A stretch of DNA of 64,000 nt. Origin: Leifsonia sp. ALI-44-B (GTDB lineage: Bacteria; Actinomycetota; Actinomycetes; Actinomycetales; Microbacteriaceae). Numbering within the stretch: the first letter of the stretch is position 1; every line of letters begins with the position of its first letter. The notes beneath the pieces were generated by a model, which was not told where the DNA came from, did no database searches, and saw nothing but the letters and a program-made list of their open reading frames with translations. Shown one piece after another: positions 18,193 through 26,360 of the stretch. Position numbers and translations under genes: made by a program. The stretch is from assembly GCF_001984125.1 (NCBI RefSeq), contig NZ_MTQL01000007.1:1426001-1490000 (forward strand), read 5' to 3'.

Positions 18193-19845
18193 ATGACCAC
18201 TTCCGCCGAGCCCGTCGAGGAGTTGGCCGGGCAACGCGAGAGGCTCGAGAGAAACGTCTTCCTGACGCAGCTGCTGCTATCGGTGGCGGTGCTGATCCTC
18301 GTCTGCGTCGTCATCGTGCTGAACCCGCAGACGGCCTCGTCGCCGCTGTTCCTCATCGGCACGGGCATCGTCTTCGTCTCGACGGTGCTCTCGGCGGTCA
18401 TCCCCTGGGGTGTGGTGCCGCGGGCCTTCGTCATCGTGCTGCCCCTGCTCGACCTGCTGGCGCTCGGCTTCCTGCGCGAGGGTGAACCCGCCCTCGGGGC
18501 CTCCCTCTTCATGGTCTTCCCGATCATCTGGATGTCCACCTACTTCGGCTTCACAGCCGCGGTCCTGGGGCCGCTCCTCGCATCCATCTACCTCTGGATG
18601 TCGGCCGCACTCAGCCCCGGAGACCTCGAGGTCGACGACCTGCCGCGGCTTCTCGTGCTGCCGATCACGTTCTTCTTCGTGTCGACCACGGCCTACCTCA
18701 CGGCCAAACGCTCGCGCGCCCAACGCACGCTGCTGCGCCAGCAGGCCCTCCTGCTCGAGGAAGCGCTCTCCCGCGCCCGCCGCGACAAGCGCACGCTCGA
18801 CGAGGTGCTCAATGCCGTCAACTTCGGTGTCGTGGGCTTCGACGACGTGGGCCGCGTCACGATCTCGAACGAGCCCTACCGGCGCCTCCTCGACCAATAC
18901 GGCGCGCTCGAGGGAACCTCGTTCATCTCCAACCTCTACGACGAGGACCGCACCACGCCGCTCACCCACGAGCAGCGTCCGTCGACGCGCGCCATGCACG
19001 GCGAGACCTTCGACAACGTCACGGTCTGGATGGCCTCGCCCGACAGTCCCTCGACGGCGCACTCGTTCTCGGGCCGCCAGCTCGTCACCGACACGGGCGA
19101 ACGCGACGGCTCGGTCATCGTCTCGCGCGATGTGACGACCGAGCTGAAGGCCATCAAGGCCCGCGACGACCTGGTTGCCTCGGTGTCGCACGAACTGCGA
19201 ACGCCGCTCACCTCCATCCTGGGCTATCTCGAATTAGTGCTCGACTCGGAGAGCGTCGATGAAGACTCCCGCGCGATGATCGAGGTCGCGCTCAACAACG
19301 CCGACCGCATGCTCGCGCTCGTCGCCGACCTGCTCACAACGGCCGCCGACTCCGAACATCTCTACCTCCTCACGTTCAGCCGCACGGACCTGAACCAGGT
19401 CGTCGAGCAATCACTCGAGGGCCTGCGCCCCGCGGCCTCCGAACGCGGCATCACGCTCGAAACCGTCGCCGACCCGGGCATCGTGCTGCAGGCCGACGGC
19501 TTCCGCCTGCGCCAGGTGATCGACAACCTGGTATCGAACGCCATCAAATACAACACCGAGAACGGCATCGTCATGGTGAGCATCTCCGAGACCGACGACA
19601 CCGTCACCCTGCGCGTCGCCGACACGGGCATCGGCATGTCGGCCGAAGAGCAGAAGGGTCTGTTCGAGAAGTTCTATCGCGCCGACTCGGTGCGGCAGTC
19701 GAGCGTGCACGGAACGGGCCTCGGGCTCAACATCACCCGCAACATCATCGAACAACACAACGGCCAGGTCCAGGTCGAAAGCATCCCGGGAGAGGGCACG
19801 ACCATCATCGTCACGCTGCCCCGCCAGGCTGTCCTGGGCGCCTGA
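18193..19845 (+). CDS. Membrane sensor histidine kinase with PAS domain
   Basis: The 550-residue kinase has five or six membrane helices in residues 20-170, a short coiled coil (about 175-205), a PAS-like domain (about 205-315), a HisKA domain with the phospho-accepting His333 in SVSHELRTPL, and a complete HATPase_c domain (NAIKYN, DTGIGMS, GTGLGLNI). The helix bundle is not a known sensor type to me. It follows asd by 14 nt and precedes a degenerate GGDEF protein by 15 nt, so it is likely co-transcribed with both. No response regulator lies next to it. The nearest is the OmpR-type gene at 24090-25124, which is the likely partner by proximity. Confidence 0.9.
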   Translation: MTTSAEPVEELAGQRERLERNVFLTQLLLSVAVLILVCVVIVLNPQTASSPLFLIGTGIVFVSTVLSAVIPWGVVPRAFVIVLPLLDLLALGFLREGEPALGASLFMVFPIIWMSTYFGFTAAVLGPLLASIYLWMSAALSPGDLEVDDLPRLLVLPITFFFVSTTAYLTAKRSRAQRTLLRQQALLLEEALSRARRDKRTLDEVLNAVNFGVVGFDDVGRVTISNEPYRRLLDQYGALEGTSFISNLYDEDRTTPLTHEQRPSTRAMHGETFDNVTVWMASPDSPSTAHSFSGRQLVTDTGERDGSVIVSRDVTTELKAIKARDDLVASVSHELRTPLTSILGYLELVLDSESVDEDSRAMIEVALNNADRMLALVADLLTTAADSEHLYLLTFSRTDLNQVVEQSLEGLRPAASERGITLETVADPGIVLQADGFRLRQVIDNLVSNAIKYNTENGIVMVSISETDDTVTLRVADTGIGMSAEEQKGLFEKFYRADSVRQSSVHGTGLGLNITRNIIEQHNGQVQVESIPGEGTTIIVTLPRQAVLGA

Positions 19846-19860
19846 GCGCGAAAGGCCCTC

Positions 19861-21042
19861 ATGAATCTCGATCTCAACACGCTGCTGATCGTCAACGGCC
19901 TCGTCGTCGTGCTGTGCGGTGTGTCCTTCGTGCTCAACACCGCGCTGCGCCGCAACGACCCGGTCGGCCGCCTCTGGTCGATCGCCTTCGTCATGGGCAT
20001 GCTCACGGCGCTCAGCTACGCGGTGTGGGGCACGGTGCCGGATGCCTGGTGGGCCGTGGCCATCGGCAACGCCTCGTTCGTCACCTCCCTCGGGGCCATG
20101 TGGTCGGGCGCGCGTGTCTTCAACGGCCGCCGCTCCTGGTTCTTCATCGTCGGGATCGCCGCCATCCTCGTCGCCGCCAACGTGGTCGTCTACGGTCCGA
20201 GCGGCGGCGACTGGGCGGGCGGCGAGGCGCAGCTCGGGGGAGTGGCCCTCTTCGCGGCGCTCGCCGGCATCGAGACGCTGCGCGGTCGCCTGAACGACAA
20301 GATCAACGCGCGCATCCTCTCGGCCGTGCTCTGGACGGTTGCCGTCTTCTTCGGCGCCCGCCTCCTCGTCTTCGTGACGCTGGGCCCGCTGAGCGACGTC
20401 TTCCAGACCTACTTCAACACCCTCATCTCGACGTTTATCGCGACCCTGCTGACGCTGTCGGCCGCGCTCTCGATGTCCATTCTGCGCACCGAATGGTCGG
20501 CGCAGCGCCCGGGCGACGCCTCAGGCCGCGGTCGCGGAACCCCGAACGAGGCCCAGTTCTCGATGGGCGTGCTGAGCGACGGAGCCTTCGCCCGCGGCGC
20601 CGAGGACCGCGTCGAGCGCGCACGCCTGCAGAAGCAGCCCATCGCCATGATCGGCGCCGAGGTCGACAACCTCACCGACCTGAACAACGCGTTCAGTCGC
20701 TCGCTCGGCGACCAGGCCATCGCTCGGTTCGCGGCGGCGCTGCGCGAACAGGCGCCGCTGTCGGCCATCATCGGTCACAACGGCGGTGGCCGCTTCACGA
20801 TCCTCGCGATCATCAACCACGAGCGCGAGGTGCAGCCCCTCATCGAGCGCGTACAGACGGCGCTGGTCGACCAGCCGCTCGACCGCGTGACCGGCATCCG
20901 CATCTCGGCCAGCTTCGGCGTCGCGACGACGACGCGCGGCCCCGCCGACTACGCCACGCTCAGCGAGCAGGTGCAGACGGCTCTGCGCGCGGCACGGGCG
21001 GCCGGCGGCAACCGATCGCAGTCCTTCGCCGCCCTGCGCTGA
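19861..21042 (+). CDS. Multi-helix membrane protein with degenerate GGDEF domain
   Basis: Residues 1-205 form six or seven membrane helices, and residues about 230-393 are a GGDEF-fold domain (AMIGAEVDNLTDLNNAFSRSLGDQAI ... ISASFGVATT). The signature loop reads GGGRF instead of GG(D/E)EF, and there is no RxxD inhibitory site five residues before it. The protein is therefore unlikely to make cyclic di-GMP and has no standard site to bind it. It may be a pseudo-enzyme that senses a nucleotide or holds a partner, as degenerate GGDEF proteins do in some exopolysaccharide systems such as Listeria PssE. It sits between a sensor kinase and a polysaccharide synthase locus. Confidence 0.85.
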   Translation: MNLDLNTLLIVNGLVVVLCGVSFVLNTALRRNDPVGRLWSIAFVMGMLTALSYAVWGTVPDAWWAVAIGNASFVTSLGAMWSGARVFNGRRSWFFIVGIAAILVAANVVVYGPSGGDWAGGEAQLGGVALFAALAGIETLRGRLNDKINARILSAVLWTVAVFFGARLLVFVTLGPLSDVFQTYFNTLISTFIATLLTLSAALSMSILRTEWSAQRPGDASGRGRGTPNEAQFSMGVLSDGAFARGAEDRVERARLQKQPIAMIGAEVDNLTDLNNAFSRSLGDQAIARFAAALREQAPLSAIIGHNGGGRFTILAIINHEREVQPLIERVQTALVDQPLDRVTGIRISASFGVATTTRGPADYATLSEQVQTALRAARAAGGNRSQSFAALR

Positions 21043-21081
21043 GCGACCCCGCGCTGCGCGAGCTACGCCGCGCGAACCGAC

Positions 21082-21714
21082 CTACGGCGCGATAGCGATC
21101 GTCAGCGTGTCGGTCGCCGTCTGCTTCGCGTACTCGGTCGACGTGGGCGTCGTCTGCAGCAGCAGCTCATACGTGAACGACAGCGTGACCTCGGTGGCCG
21201 CGGCATCCACGGCCGGCAGCACGAAGGTCTGGCTGTAGCTGTAGGGCGACTTCACGAGATACCCCGGCGCCACGGATGCCTGGTCGCTCAGCGCGCCCGG
21301 CGCGGGAAGCGACACGCCACCCTTGCCCTGCACCGACGTGGTCACGCTCACGCGCGACAGGAAGATGTCCTGGCCGTCGTCGTCCGTGGCGAGGGCGGCC
21401 GTGAGCGAGAAGCTGATGGGCTTGTTGGCCCCGGCCCGCCACTCGTTCATCATGAGCGTCGAGAAGTAGTCGACCGTGATGTTGATGTTGCCGGCGCCGA
21501 GGTTGCGCTTGGTGCTGCCCGCCGCGAGGTCGTTCTGAATCGTCTCGATCGTGGGAACGGGCGTGGGCGTGGGGATGGCGACGGCGGTCGGCGTGGCCGA
21601 GGGCGATGCCGAGGGGGTGCGCCCCGTCATCCACGGCGGCGTGCCGCACGCGGTCAGCGACGCCACCACGACGGCGGCGAGTGCGGTGCTGACGAGTCGT
21701 CGGCGCAACGGCAT
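21082..21714 (-). CDS. Lipoprotein with Pro/Thr linker
   Basis: This 210-residue predicted lipoprotein starts MPLRRRLVSTALAAVVVASLTAC, with lipobox SLTAC. A Ser/Pro/Thr linker (TPSASPSATPTAV...) follows, then a beta-rich domain of about 150 residues (NINITVDYFSTLMMNEWRAGANKPISFSLTAAL). I do not recognise the family. I chose ATG 21714 because it places the signal peptide at the N-terminus; the ribosome binding site is weak. It is divergent from the GT2 synthase over 232 bp that hold an 11-bp tandem repeat, so the two are probably co-regulated. An outer-surface accessory to polysaccharide synthesis is a reasonable inference. Confidence 0.7.
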   Translation of the reverse strand: MPLRRRLVSTALAAVVVASLTACGTPPWMTGRTPSASPSATPTAVAIPTPTPVPTIETIQNDLAAGSTKRNLGAGNINITVDYFSTLMMNEWRAGANKPISFSLTAALATDDDGQDIFLSRVSVTTSVQGKGGVSLPAPGALSDQASVAPGYLVKSPYSYSQTFVLPAVDAAATEVTLSFTYELLLQTTPTSTEYAKQTATDTLTIAIAP

Positions 21715-21769
21715 GGGGTCCCCCCGGGAGGTATGAGCTGGTCTCGGGTTTCGGGCCCCGACCGGAGCT

Positions 21770-21791
21770 GAGCAAATCTTGAGCAAGTCTT
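21770..21791. promoter_or_regulatory. Two adjacent 11-bp direct repeats, candidate OmpR-family binding site
   Basis: GAGCAAATCTT (21770-21780) is followed at once by GAGCAAGTCTT (21781-21791), differing at one base. The second copy runs into TTGACG (21790-21795), a good -35 element. OmpR/PhoB regulators bind head-to-tail repeats with this spacing, and an OmpR-type regulator gene lies 2.3 kb away. The site is between the divergent lipoprotein and GT2 starts. Confidence 0.5.
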
Positions 21792-21946
21792 GACGCGATC
21801 CTAGCTGATCCCAGCGCAAACCCTGTGGTGGGCCGTGGAGACTCTAATCAGCACCCCGAAGTGCCACGGAAACACCAGCACGAACCCCAGACTTCAGCTC
21901 GACCCGCTCAGCATCTATCCAACCCTCACAACGAATGGAGTAGGCA

Positions 21947-23437
21947 ATGTCCAACCCGACACCCGAGAAGGCATTGCCAGAGCCCATCATGGCAACGAAC
22001 GAGAACCCCTACGTCTCTTCCCGCGTCGAAATCGACCCCGACCTCGAGGCCTACGCCGCCGACTTCATGGAGTCGGTCGAAGCGCTGCCCACCTACAAGC
22101 CGACCATCGGATGCATCATCCCGGCCTACAACGAGGCCGAGTCGATCGCGTCGGTGCTGGATTCGCTGCTCAACCAGACACGCATCCCCGACGTCATCCA
22201 CGTGATCGTCAACAACACGACCGACGACACCGTCGAGATCGCCAGCCACTACGCCGGCCCGCACACCCGCGGCCAGGGCGAGGGCATGCAGTCCACCGAG
22301 ATCTACGTTCACGATATCGGCGAGAACAAGGACAAGAAGGTCGGCGCCCTGAACTACGGCTTCTCGCTCGTCGAGGGCTGCGACTACCTGCTCGGTGTCG
22401 ACGGCGACACCACGGCCGAGCCCATCGCTGTCGAACAGCTCGAAGCCGAGATCGCCTCGGACAGCCGCATCGGCGGCATCTCGGCGATCTACTCGATCGA
22501 CGACAGCGACATGAAGGGTGTCATCCCCTCGTTCCTGATCGCCGGCCAGCGCGCCCAGTTCGCCGCCTTCAACATGCAGAACATGCTGAAGGGCCGCAAC
22601 ATGGCCGTGCTCGGCGGCCAGTTCTCGATCTTCTCGGTCAAGACGCTGCGCGAGGTCATGGTCGACAACCACCAGGCCACCCCGTGGGTCAAGGACTCCG
22701 AGGTCGAGGACTCGCTCCTCTCGCTGCAGATCAAGAGCGCCGGCTACCTCACCAAGATCAGCGCCCAGTCCCGCGCCAACGTCGGCGGCATGACCACCCT
22801 GCGCGGCCTCGACGCCCAGCAGGTGAAATGGAACTTCGGCGCCATCGAGCTCATGTGGCCCGGCCAGCGCGGCGACACCAAGGGCCAGCCGTTCCACCCC
22901 AACCTGCGCCTGCGCTGGTTCGAACACTTCTCCATGCTGATCAACATGTTCAGCCGCCTGCTCTTCGTCACGCTGCTCGTCGCGTCGCTCTCGATCAGCG
23001 CCTTCGTCTTCAGCCCCATCTGGCTCATCCCGCCGATCACGGCCATGGCGCTCAACCTGCGTGTAGCCCTGTCGATGAAGAACCGGAACGCCAAGGACAT
23101 CCTGTTCGCGGTGCTGTTCTTCCCAGCCGAGATCTACATGATCGTGCGCCTCGGACACTTCGTCCGCGCCTGGACCAAGTTCGCCAGCCGCAAGCAGGTC
23201 GACAACTGGGCCGCCCAGGCCAAAGCCGAGCGCGGTGCCGGACAGGCCTACCTCGTGCCCCTCGTCGTCGCGGTCGCGATCTTCGCGGTACTGGTCTTCA
23301 CCTGGTTCCAGCTCTCAGTAGTCGTGCAGTCGACCGTGCTGTGGATCGGCTGGCCTATCCTGGGCGTCATCACCGTGCTGCAGACCCTCAGCATGTTCAC
23401 CAAATTGATCCGTCGTCAGCGAGGCTACAAGGTTTGA
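21947..23437 (+). CDS. Membrane GT2 glycosyltransferase, processive polysaccharide synthase type
   Basis: The 496-residue enzyme has a GT2 fold opening with IGCIIPAYNEAESIASVLDSLL, DxD-type metal and UDP-binding residues (GVDGDTT), and the catalytic ED in VEDSLLSLQIKSAGY. A QQVKW sequence sits where processive synthases have QxxRW (Lys for Arg). Helices lie at about 330-365, 375-410 and 435-480. There is no PilZ domain. It resembles cellulose, PgaC and curdlan-type synthases rather than simple transferases. GGAG lies upstream of ATG 21947; a later in-frame ATG at 21989 is possible. With a GH6 cellulase nearby, the product may be a beta-1,4-glucan, but the polymer is unproven. Confidence 0.88.
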   Translation: MSNPTPEKALPEPIMATNENPYVSSRVEIDPDLEAYAADFMESVEALPTYKPTIGCIIPAYNEAESIASVLDSLLNQTRIPDVIHVIVNNTTDDTVEIASHYAGPHTRGQGEGMQSTEIYVHDIGENKDKKVGALNYGFSLVEGCDYLLGVDGDTTAEPIAVEQLEAEIASDSRIGGISAIYSIDDSDMKGVIPSFLIAGQRAQFAAFNMQNMLKGRNMAVLGGQFSIFSVKTLREVMVDNHQATPWVKDSEVEDSLLSLQIKSAGYLTKISAQSRANVGGMTTLRGLDAQQVKWNFGAIELMWPGQRGDTKGQPFHPNLRLRWFEHFSMLINMFSRLLFVTLLVASLSISAFVFSPIWLIPPITAMALNLRVALSMKNRNAKDILFAVLFFPAEIYMIVRLGHFVRAWTKFASRKQVDNWAAQAKAERGAGQAYLVPLVVAVAIFAVLVFTWFQLSVVVQSTVLWIGWPILGVITVLQTLSMFTKLIRRQRGYKV

Positions 23438-23817
23438 TCCAGACCAGATACATCGAACACCACCGCTACTCGCGGCTCCTCGACCACCTGTCGGGGGATG
23501 CCGCGAGTCAGCGGCGCTTCGTCCTCGACTTCGTGAGTCTGTGGACACCGCGCACCGAACGCCTGCAACAGGCCCTCGCCACCAACAACCTGCAAGACGC
23601 GGATGTCGTGCTCCTCTCCATCCGCTCCTCCTCCACCATGATCGGCGCGATGATGCTCGAGGCCGCGGCCGGACTCATCCACTCGGCCGTGAAACGCCGC
23701 GACGTGGCCGGGGCCGAGAAGCACCTGGCCCGCCTGCACGAGCTGGGCGGCCTGACCTGCGCCGAACTGCTCTGGATTCTCGAGCACCCCGAGCCCGCCG
23801 GCACGAGCGCCTCCTAG
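23434..23817 (+). CDS. HPt-like helical protein lacking the phospho-accepting histidine
   Basis: The 127-residue frame starts at TTG 23434, overlapping the GT2 stop by 4 nt (TTGA). No upstream ATG or GTG is possible in that frame without entering the GT2 gene further. The pattern of four amphipathic helices (LSGDAASQRRFVLDFVSLWTPRTERLQQAL, then LLSIRSSSTMIGAMMLEAAAGLIHSAVKRRD, then AEKHLARLHEL) follows that of histidine phosphotransfer domains. In the key motif HxLKGS, the residues here are LSIRSS, so the His position is Leu61. A phosphorelay role is therefore unlikely; binding to a response regulator or kinase remains possible. Coupling to the synthase suggests a regulatory subunit. The domain call is a pattern judgement. 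Confidence 0.6.
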   Translation: MIQTRYIEHHRYSRLLDHLSGDAASQRRFVLDFVSLWTPRTERLQQALATNNLQDADVVLLSIRSSSTMIGAMMLEAAAGLIHSAVKRRDVAGAEKHLARLHELGGLTCAELLWILEHPEPAGTSAS

Positions 23818-23840
23818 GCTCCATCGCACCACCTGCAGCA

Positions 23841-23880
23841 CCGCTTCACCGCTTCACCGCTTCACCGCTTCACCGCACCA
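23841..23880. repeat. 8-bp tandem repeat array
   Basis: CCGCTTCA is repeated four times (23841-23872), followed by a diverged copy CCGCACCA. It lies just after the stop of the HPt-like gene in a non-coding gap. The unit of 8 bp would shift any frame crossing it, but no gene does. Confidence 0.85.
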
Positions 23881-24037
23881 CACCCGTCCCGGATGACTTC
23901 AGCCTCCGCCGCGGAACCGCCTCCCTTTTCTCCCCGCTCCTCCCGTTCGCCCCTCGCGACTCCGCCAGATTCGCCGCCGCTCCCGCCGAGCAGTATTCGT
24001 CGTACCCGCCGCCGCATCCCGCGCCGTTCTCGGGCAC
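23881..24037. other. Non-coding gap between convergent genes
   Basis: This pyrimidine-rich stretch follows the 8-bp repeat array and precedes the terminator of the response regulator. Frames through it have no ribosome binding site or recognisable product, and I see no gene in it. Confidence 0.5.
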
Positions 24038-24064
24038 AAAAAAGCCCCGCCAGGAGCGGGGCTT
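24038..24064 (-). terminator. Intrinsic terminator of the response regulator gene
   Basis: On the minus strand a perfect 9-bp stem (AAGCCCCGC / GCGGGGCTT) with a 5-nt loop ends in a run of six U. This is the most classical rho-independent terminator in the window. Confidence 0.9.
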
Positions 24065-24089
24065 CGTCGTGTAATTCGTCGTCGGGCGA

Positions 24090-25124
24090 TCAGGCCTCGA
24101 TCGCCGCCAGGCGGTAACCGACACCGCGCACAGTCTCGATCCAGCGCGGCGACGTGATGCTGTCGCCGAGCTTGCGCCGCAGGTTTCCCATGTGCACCTC
24201 GACGACGCGCTTGTCGGCCTCGTTGATGTAATAGGCCGTGACGTAGCTCTCGCCGCGCAGCAGCAGCGCCAGGTCGGCCTTCGAGCGCACGCGCCGGTTC
24301 GATTCCATGAGCGCGTGGATGAGGTCGAACTCGCTGCGCGTGAGGTCCACTTCTTTTCCGTCGTGCTCGACGATGCGCATCTCGGGGTGCAGGCGCAGCC
24401 CGTTGTGGGTCAGCCATCCCTCGGTCTGCTGATGGGCGGCGGATGCGGGAGCGGCCGCGCCGTCGTTCGCGCCGGGTGCTGCGGGCACACCGCCCGTGGG
24501 CGTTGCGGCGGGCGCAGTGCTGGCGGGTGAAGCCGAGGGGTCTGCCGGCGTGAACGTGGCAGGCGCCGACGCGGCGGGCTCGGCGGGGGAGTAGTTGACG
24601 GGAGCCGGGGCGGCGGGCGTGTGGGTCGTCTGCTCGGGCGGGGCGCTCACGGGCGTGATGACGCCGGGCGCCGCGGGAGCACTGGGCTCGGACCCGAAGG
24701 GCTGCACGGCCACGGCGTCGGCGCTGCCGAGGGGGGAACCGGCCGCGCGCGGGCGGCGCAGCATGGCCTCGATGCGGGCGCGCAGTTCGCGCGGGCGGAA
24801 AGGTTTGGTGAGGTAGTCGTCGGCGCCGGCCTCAAGCCCCTGCAGTGTGTCGATCTCTTCGTTCATGGCTGTGAGCATGACGATGTAGGTCGACGAGAAG
24901 GCGCGGATGCGGCGGGCGGCCTCGAAACCGTCGATGCCCGGAAGGCTCACGTCGAGCGTGGTGACGATGGGGTCGTAGGCGCGGACGGCCTGGACGCCAT
25001 CCAGCCCGTTGCCGGTCGAAACGGTCTCGAAGCCGGCCTGCGTGAGCACGGTCTCGAGCAGGTGCCGGATGTCCGGGTCGTCTTCGATTATGACGGCGAC
25101 GCGCCGTTCCCCCTGAGTCATCAT
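24090..25124 (-). CDS. OmpR-family response regulator with a very long linker
   Basis: The 344-residue protein has an N-terminal receiver domain (acidic pair Asp15/Asp16, phospho-acceptor Asp58 in TTLDVSLPG, then LTA and TKPF). The C-terminal winged helix (about 245-344) ends in VRGVGYRL. Between them are about 110 residues of Ala/Pro/Ser/Thr, far longer than the few residues usual in OmpR/PhoB proteins. The likely kinase partner is the sensor at 18193, and a likely target is the tandem repeat at 21770. It lies downstream of the GH6 gene on the same strand (95 bp gap) and has its own classical terminator. Confidence 0.92.
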   Translation of the reverse strand: MMTQGERRVAVIIEDDPDIRHLLETVLTQAGFETVSTGNGLDGVQAVRAYDPIVTTLDVSLPGIDGFEAARRIRAFSSTYIVMLTAMNEEIDTLQGLEAGADDYLTKPFRPRELRARIEAMLRRPRAAGSPLGSADAVAVQPFGSEPSAPAAPGVITPVSAPPEQTTHTPAAPAPVNYSPAEPAASAPATFTPADPSASPASTAPAATPTGGVPAAPGANDGAAAPASAAHQQTEGWLTHNGLRLHPEMRIVEHDGKEVDLTRSEFDLIHALMESNRRVRSKADLALLLRGESYVTAYYINEADKRVVEVHMGNLRRKLGDSITSPRWIETVRGVGYRLAAIEA

Positions 25125-25219
25125 CAGGCCGATGCTACCAATGGAGAAGTGCTAAAACGCATAATTCCTCGGTTCAAACGATAAACGGGTTCATTTTGCC
25201 CCCCGAGCGGGTGGCGCGG

Positions 25220-26227
25220 TCACCATCCGGCGTTGCGCGTGAGCTCGAGTGCCGACGTCGGCCACCACGCTCCCGCGATCGGACCGCCGTTGCACTGCCC
25301 GTCGCTCTCGCCCGGCGCCTTGATCCAGAGGTTGGCGTCGTGGTGGCTGCCGTCGGTCACGATGCCGGGCGTGACTCCGAGAGCGCGGCCGCTCGGGTTG
25401 CACCAGTCGCCGTTCGACCCGTTGCCGTTGCGCGACGTGTCGATCACGTAGTGACTGTTGCCCGTGAGCTGTGAGAGCTTCTCGGCATAAGCGTGTTCGA
25501 GGTCATCCGCGTTGTAGTTCGAGACGTTGCTGGCGAAACCGCGCGCCTCGCCGATGCCCGCGTCGTTCAGCAGCTTGGCCATGTCTTCGGCGCTGCGCCA
25601 GGTGGAGTGCCCGCCGTCGAGGTAGATGGTGGCCTCGGCCTCGTGCAGGATGTCGACGGCCGACCGCACTTCGCCCACGCGCTGCGCCTCGTTGTTGCAC
25701 TGCTGGGCGAGAGCGAGGGCATCCGGTTCGACGATGTAGATCGGGGATCGCTCGGATTCGGGCGAACTCTCCTGGCCGGCGGTCGCGATCTCGCCGACCC
25801 AGGCATAGTAGTCCTCGGTGCTCGACAGCCCTCCGGAGGACTCGTTGCCGCAGTCGCGGTTGGGCACGCCGTAGACGACGAAGACCGGCAGGCGGCCCGT
25901 GCGGAACGCGTCGTCGGTGACCTGCCGCACGTAGGTGCCCACCTCGCCGCGGGGGTACTCCTCGGGCGTCAGCCAGATGGCCGCCGGGGTGTCGGCCAGG
26001 CGCTGGTAGAGGGCGGCGTTGACGGCCTGGCCCGCGCGCGTCGCATCCTGAGCGGCGTTGGCCGCAAGTGAGTCGGGGTCGGCATACAGGCTCACGTCGG
26101 TGAACGGGTTGCGGTCGGGCGGCGGCGCGAGGAACACGATGGCGAACACACTCCCAATGGCGAGCAGCGGCGCGAAGATGATCGCCAGCGTCGCCGTGAG
26201 GCGTCGGCGTTTCGGGGCAGCGCCCAC
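25220..26227 (-). CDS. Membrane-anchored GH6 cellulase-like hydrolase
   Basis: GH6 enzymes cut beta-1,4-glucans with inversion. One N-terminal membrane helix (about residues 10-32, after PKRRR) acts as anchor. The catalytic domain has all the family blocks: VPNRDC with the acid Asp, YIVEPDALA, IYLDGGHSTW, SNVSNYN, IDTSRNG, LWIKAPGESDG and GAWW. It starts at GTG 26227 with GAGGAC upstream. There is no carbohydrate-binding module, and the protein stays at the membrane, so it more likely edits a polymer being made nearby, as CslZ and BcsZ do, than digests plant cellulose. Its neighbours are the GT2 synthase locus and a divergent SGNH lipoprotein. Confidence 0.92.
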   Translation of the reverse strand: MGAAPKRRRLTATLAIIFAPLLAIGSVFAIVFLAPPPDRNPFTDVSLYADPDSLAANAAQDATRAGQAVNAALYQRLADTPAAIWLTPEEYPRGEVGTYVRQVTDDAFRTGRLPVFVVYGVPNRDCGNESSGGLSSTEDYYAWVGEIATAGQESSPESERSPIYIVEPDALALAQQCNNEAQRVGEVRSAVDILHEAEATIYLDGGHSTWRSAEDMAKLLNDAGIGEARGFASNVSNYNADDLEHAYAEKLSQLTGNSHYVIDTSRNGNGSNGDWCNPSGRALGVTPGIVTDGSHHDANLWIKAPGESDGQCNGGPIAGAWWPTSALELTRNAGW

Positions 26228-26232
26228 GGTGT

Positions 26233-26287
26233 CCTCGCGATTCTTTCGGGGCCTGAAGTGTGCATAACTCTATCCCCCGAAACGAGG
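26233..26287. promoter_or_regulatory. Long interrupted inverted repeat between GH6 and SGNH genes
   Basis: TTTCGGGG (26244-26251) pairs with CCCCGAAA (26275-26282), and outside these CCTCG (26233-26237) pairs with CGAGG (26283-26287), with 6 unpaired bases on the left arm. It lies in the shared promoter of two divergent genes and could be an operator or a leader hairpin. Confidence 0.35.
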
Positions 26288-26360
26288 CGGACTCGGCGAG
26301 ATCGTGTCCCCAGTTTGTGCCGTGCGCAATCCGGCATGTCGCCCGCGCCGAACAAGAGAT

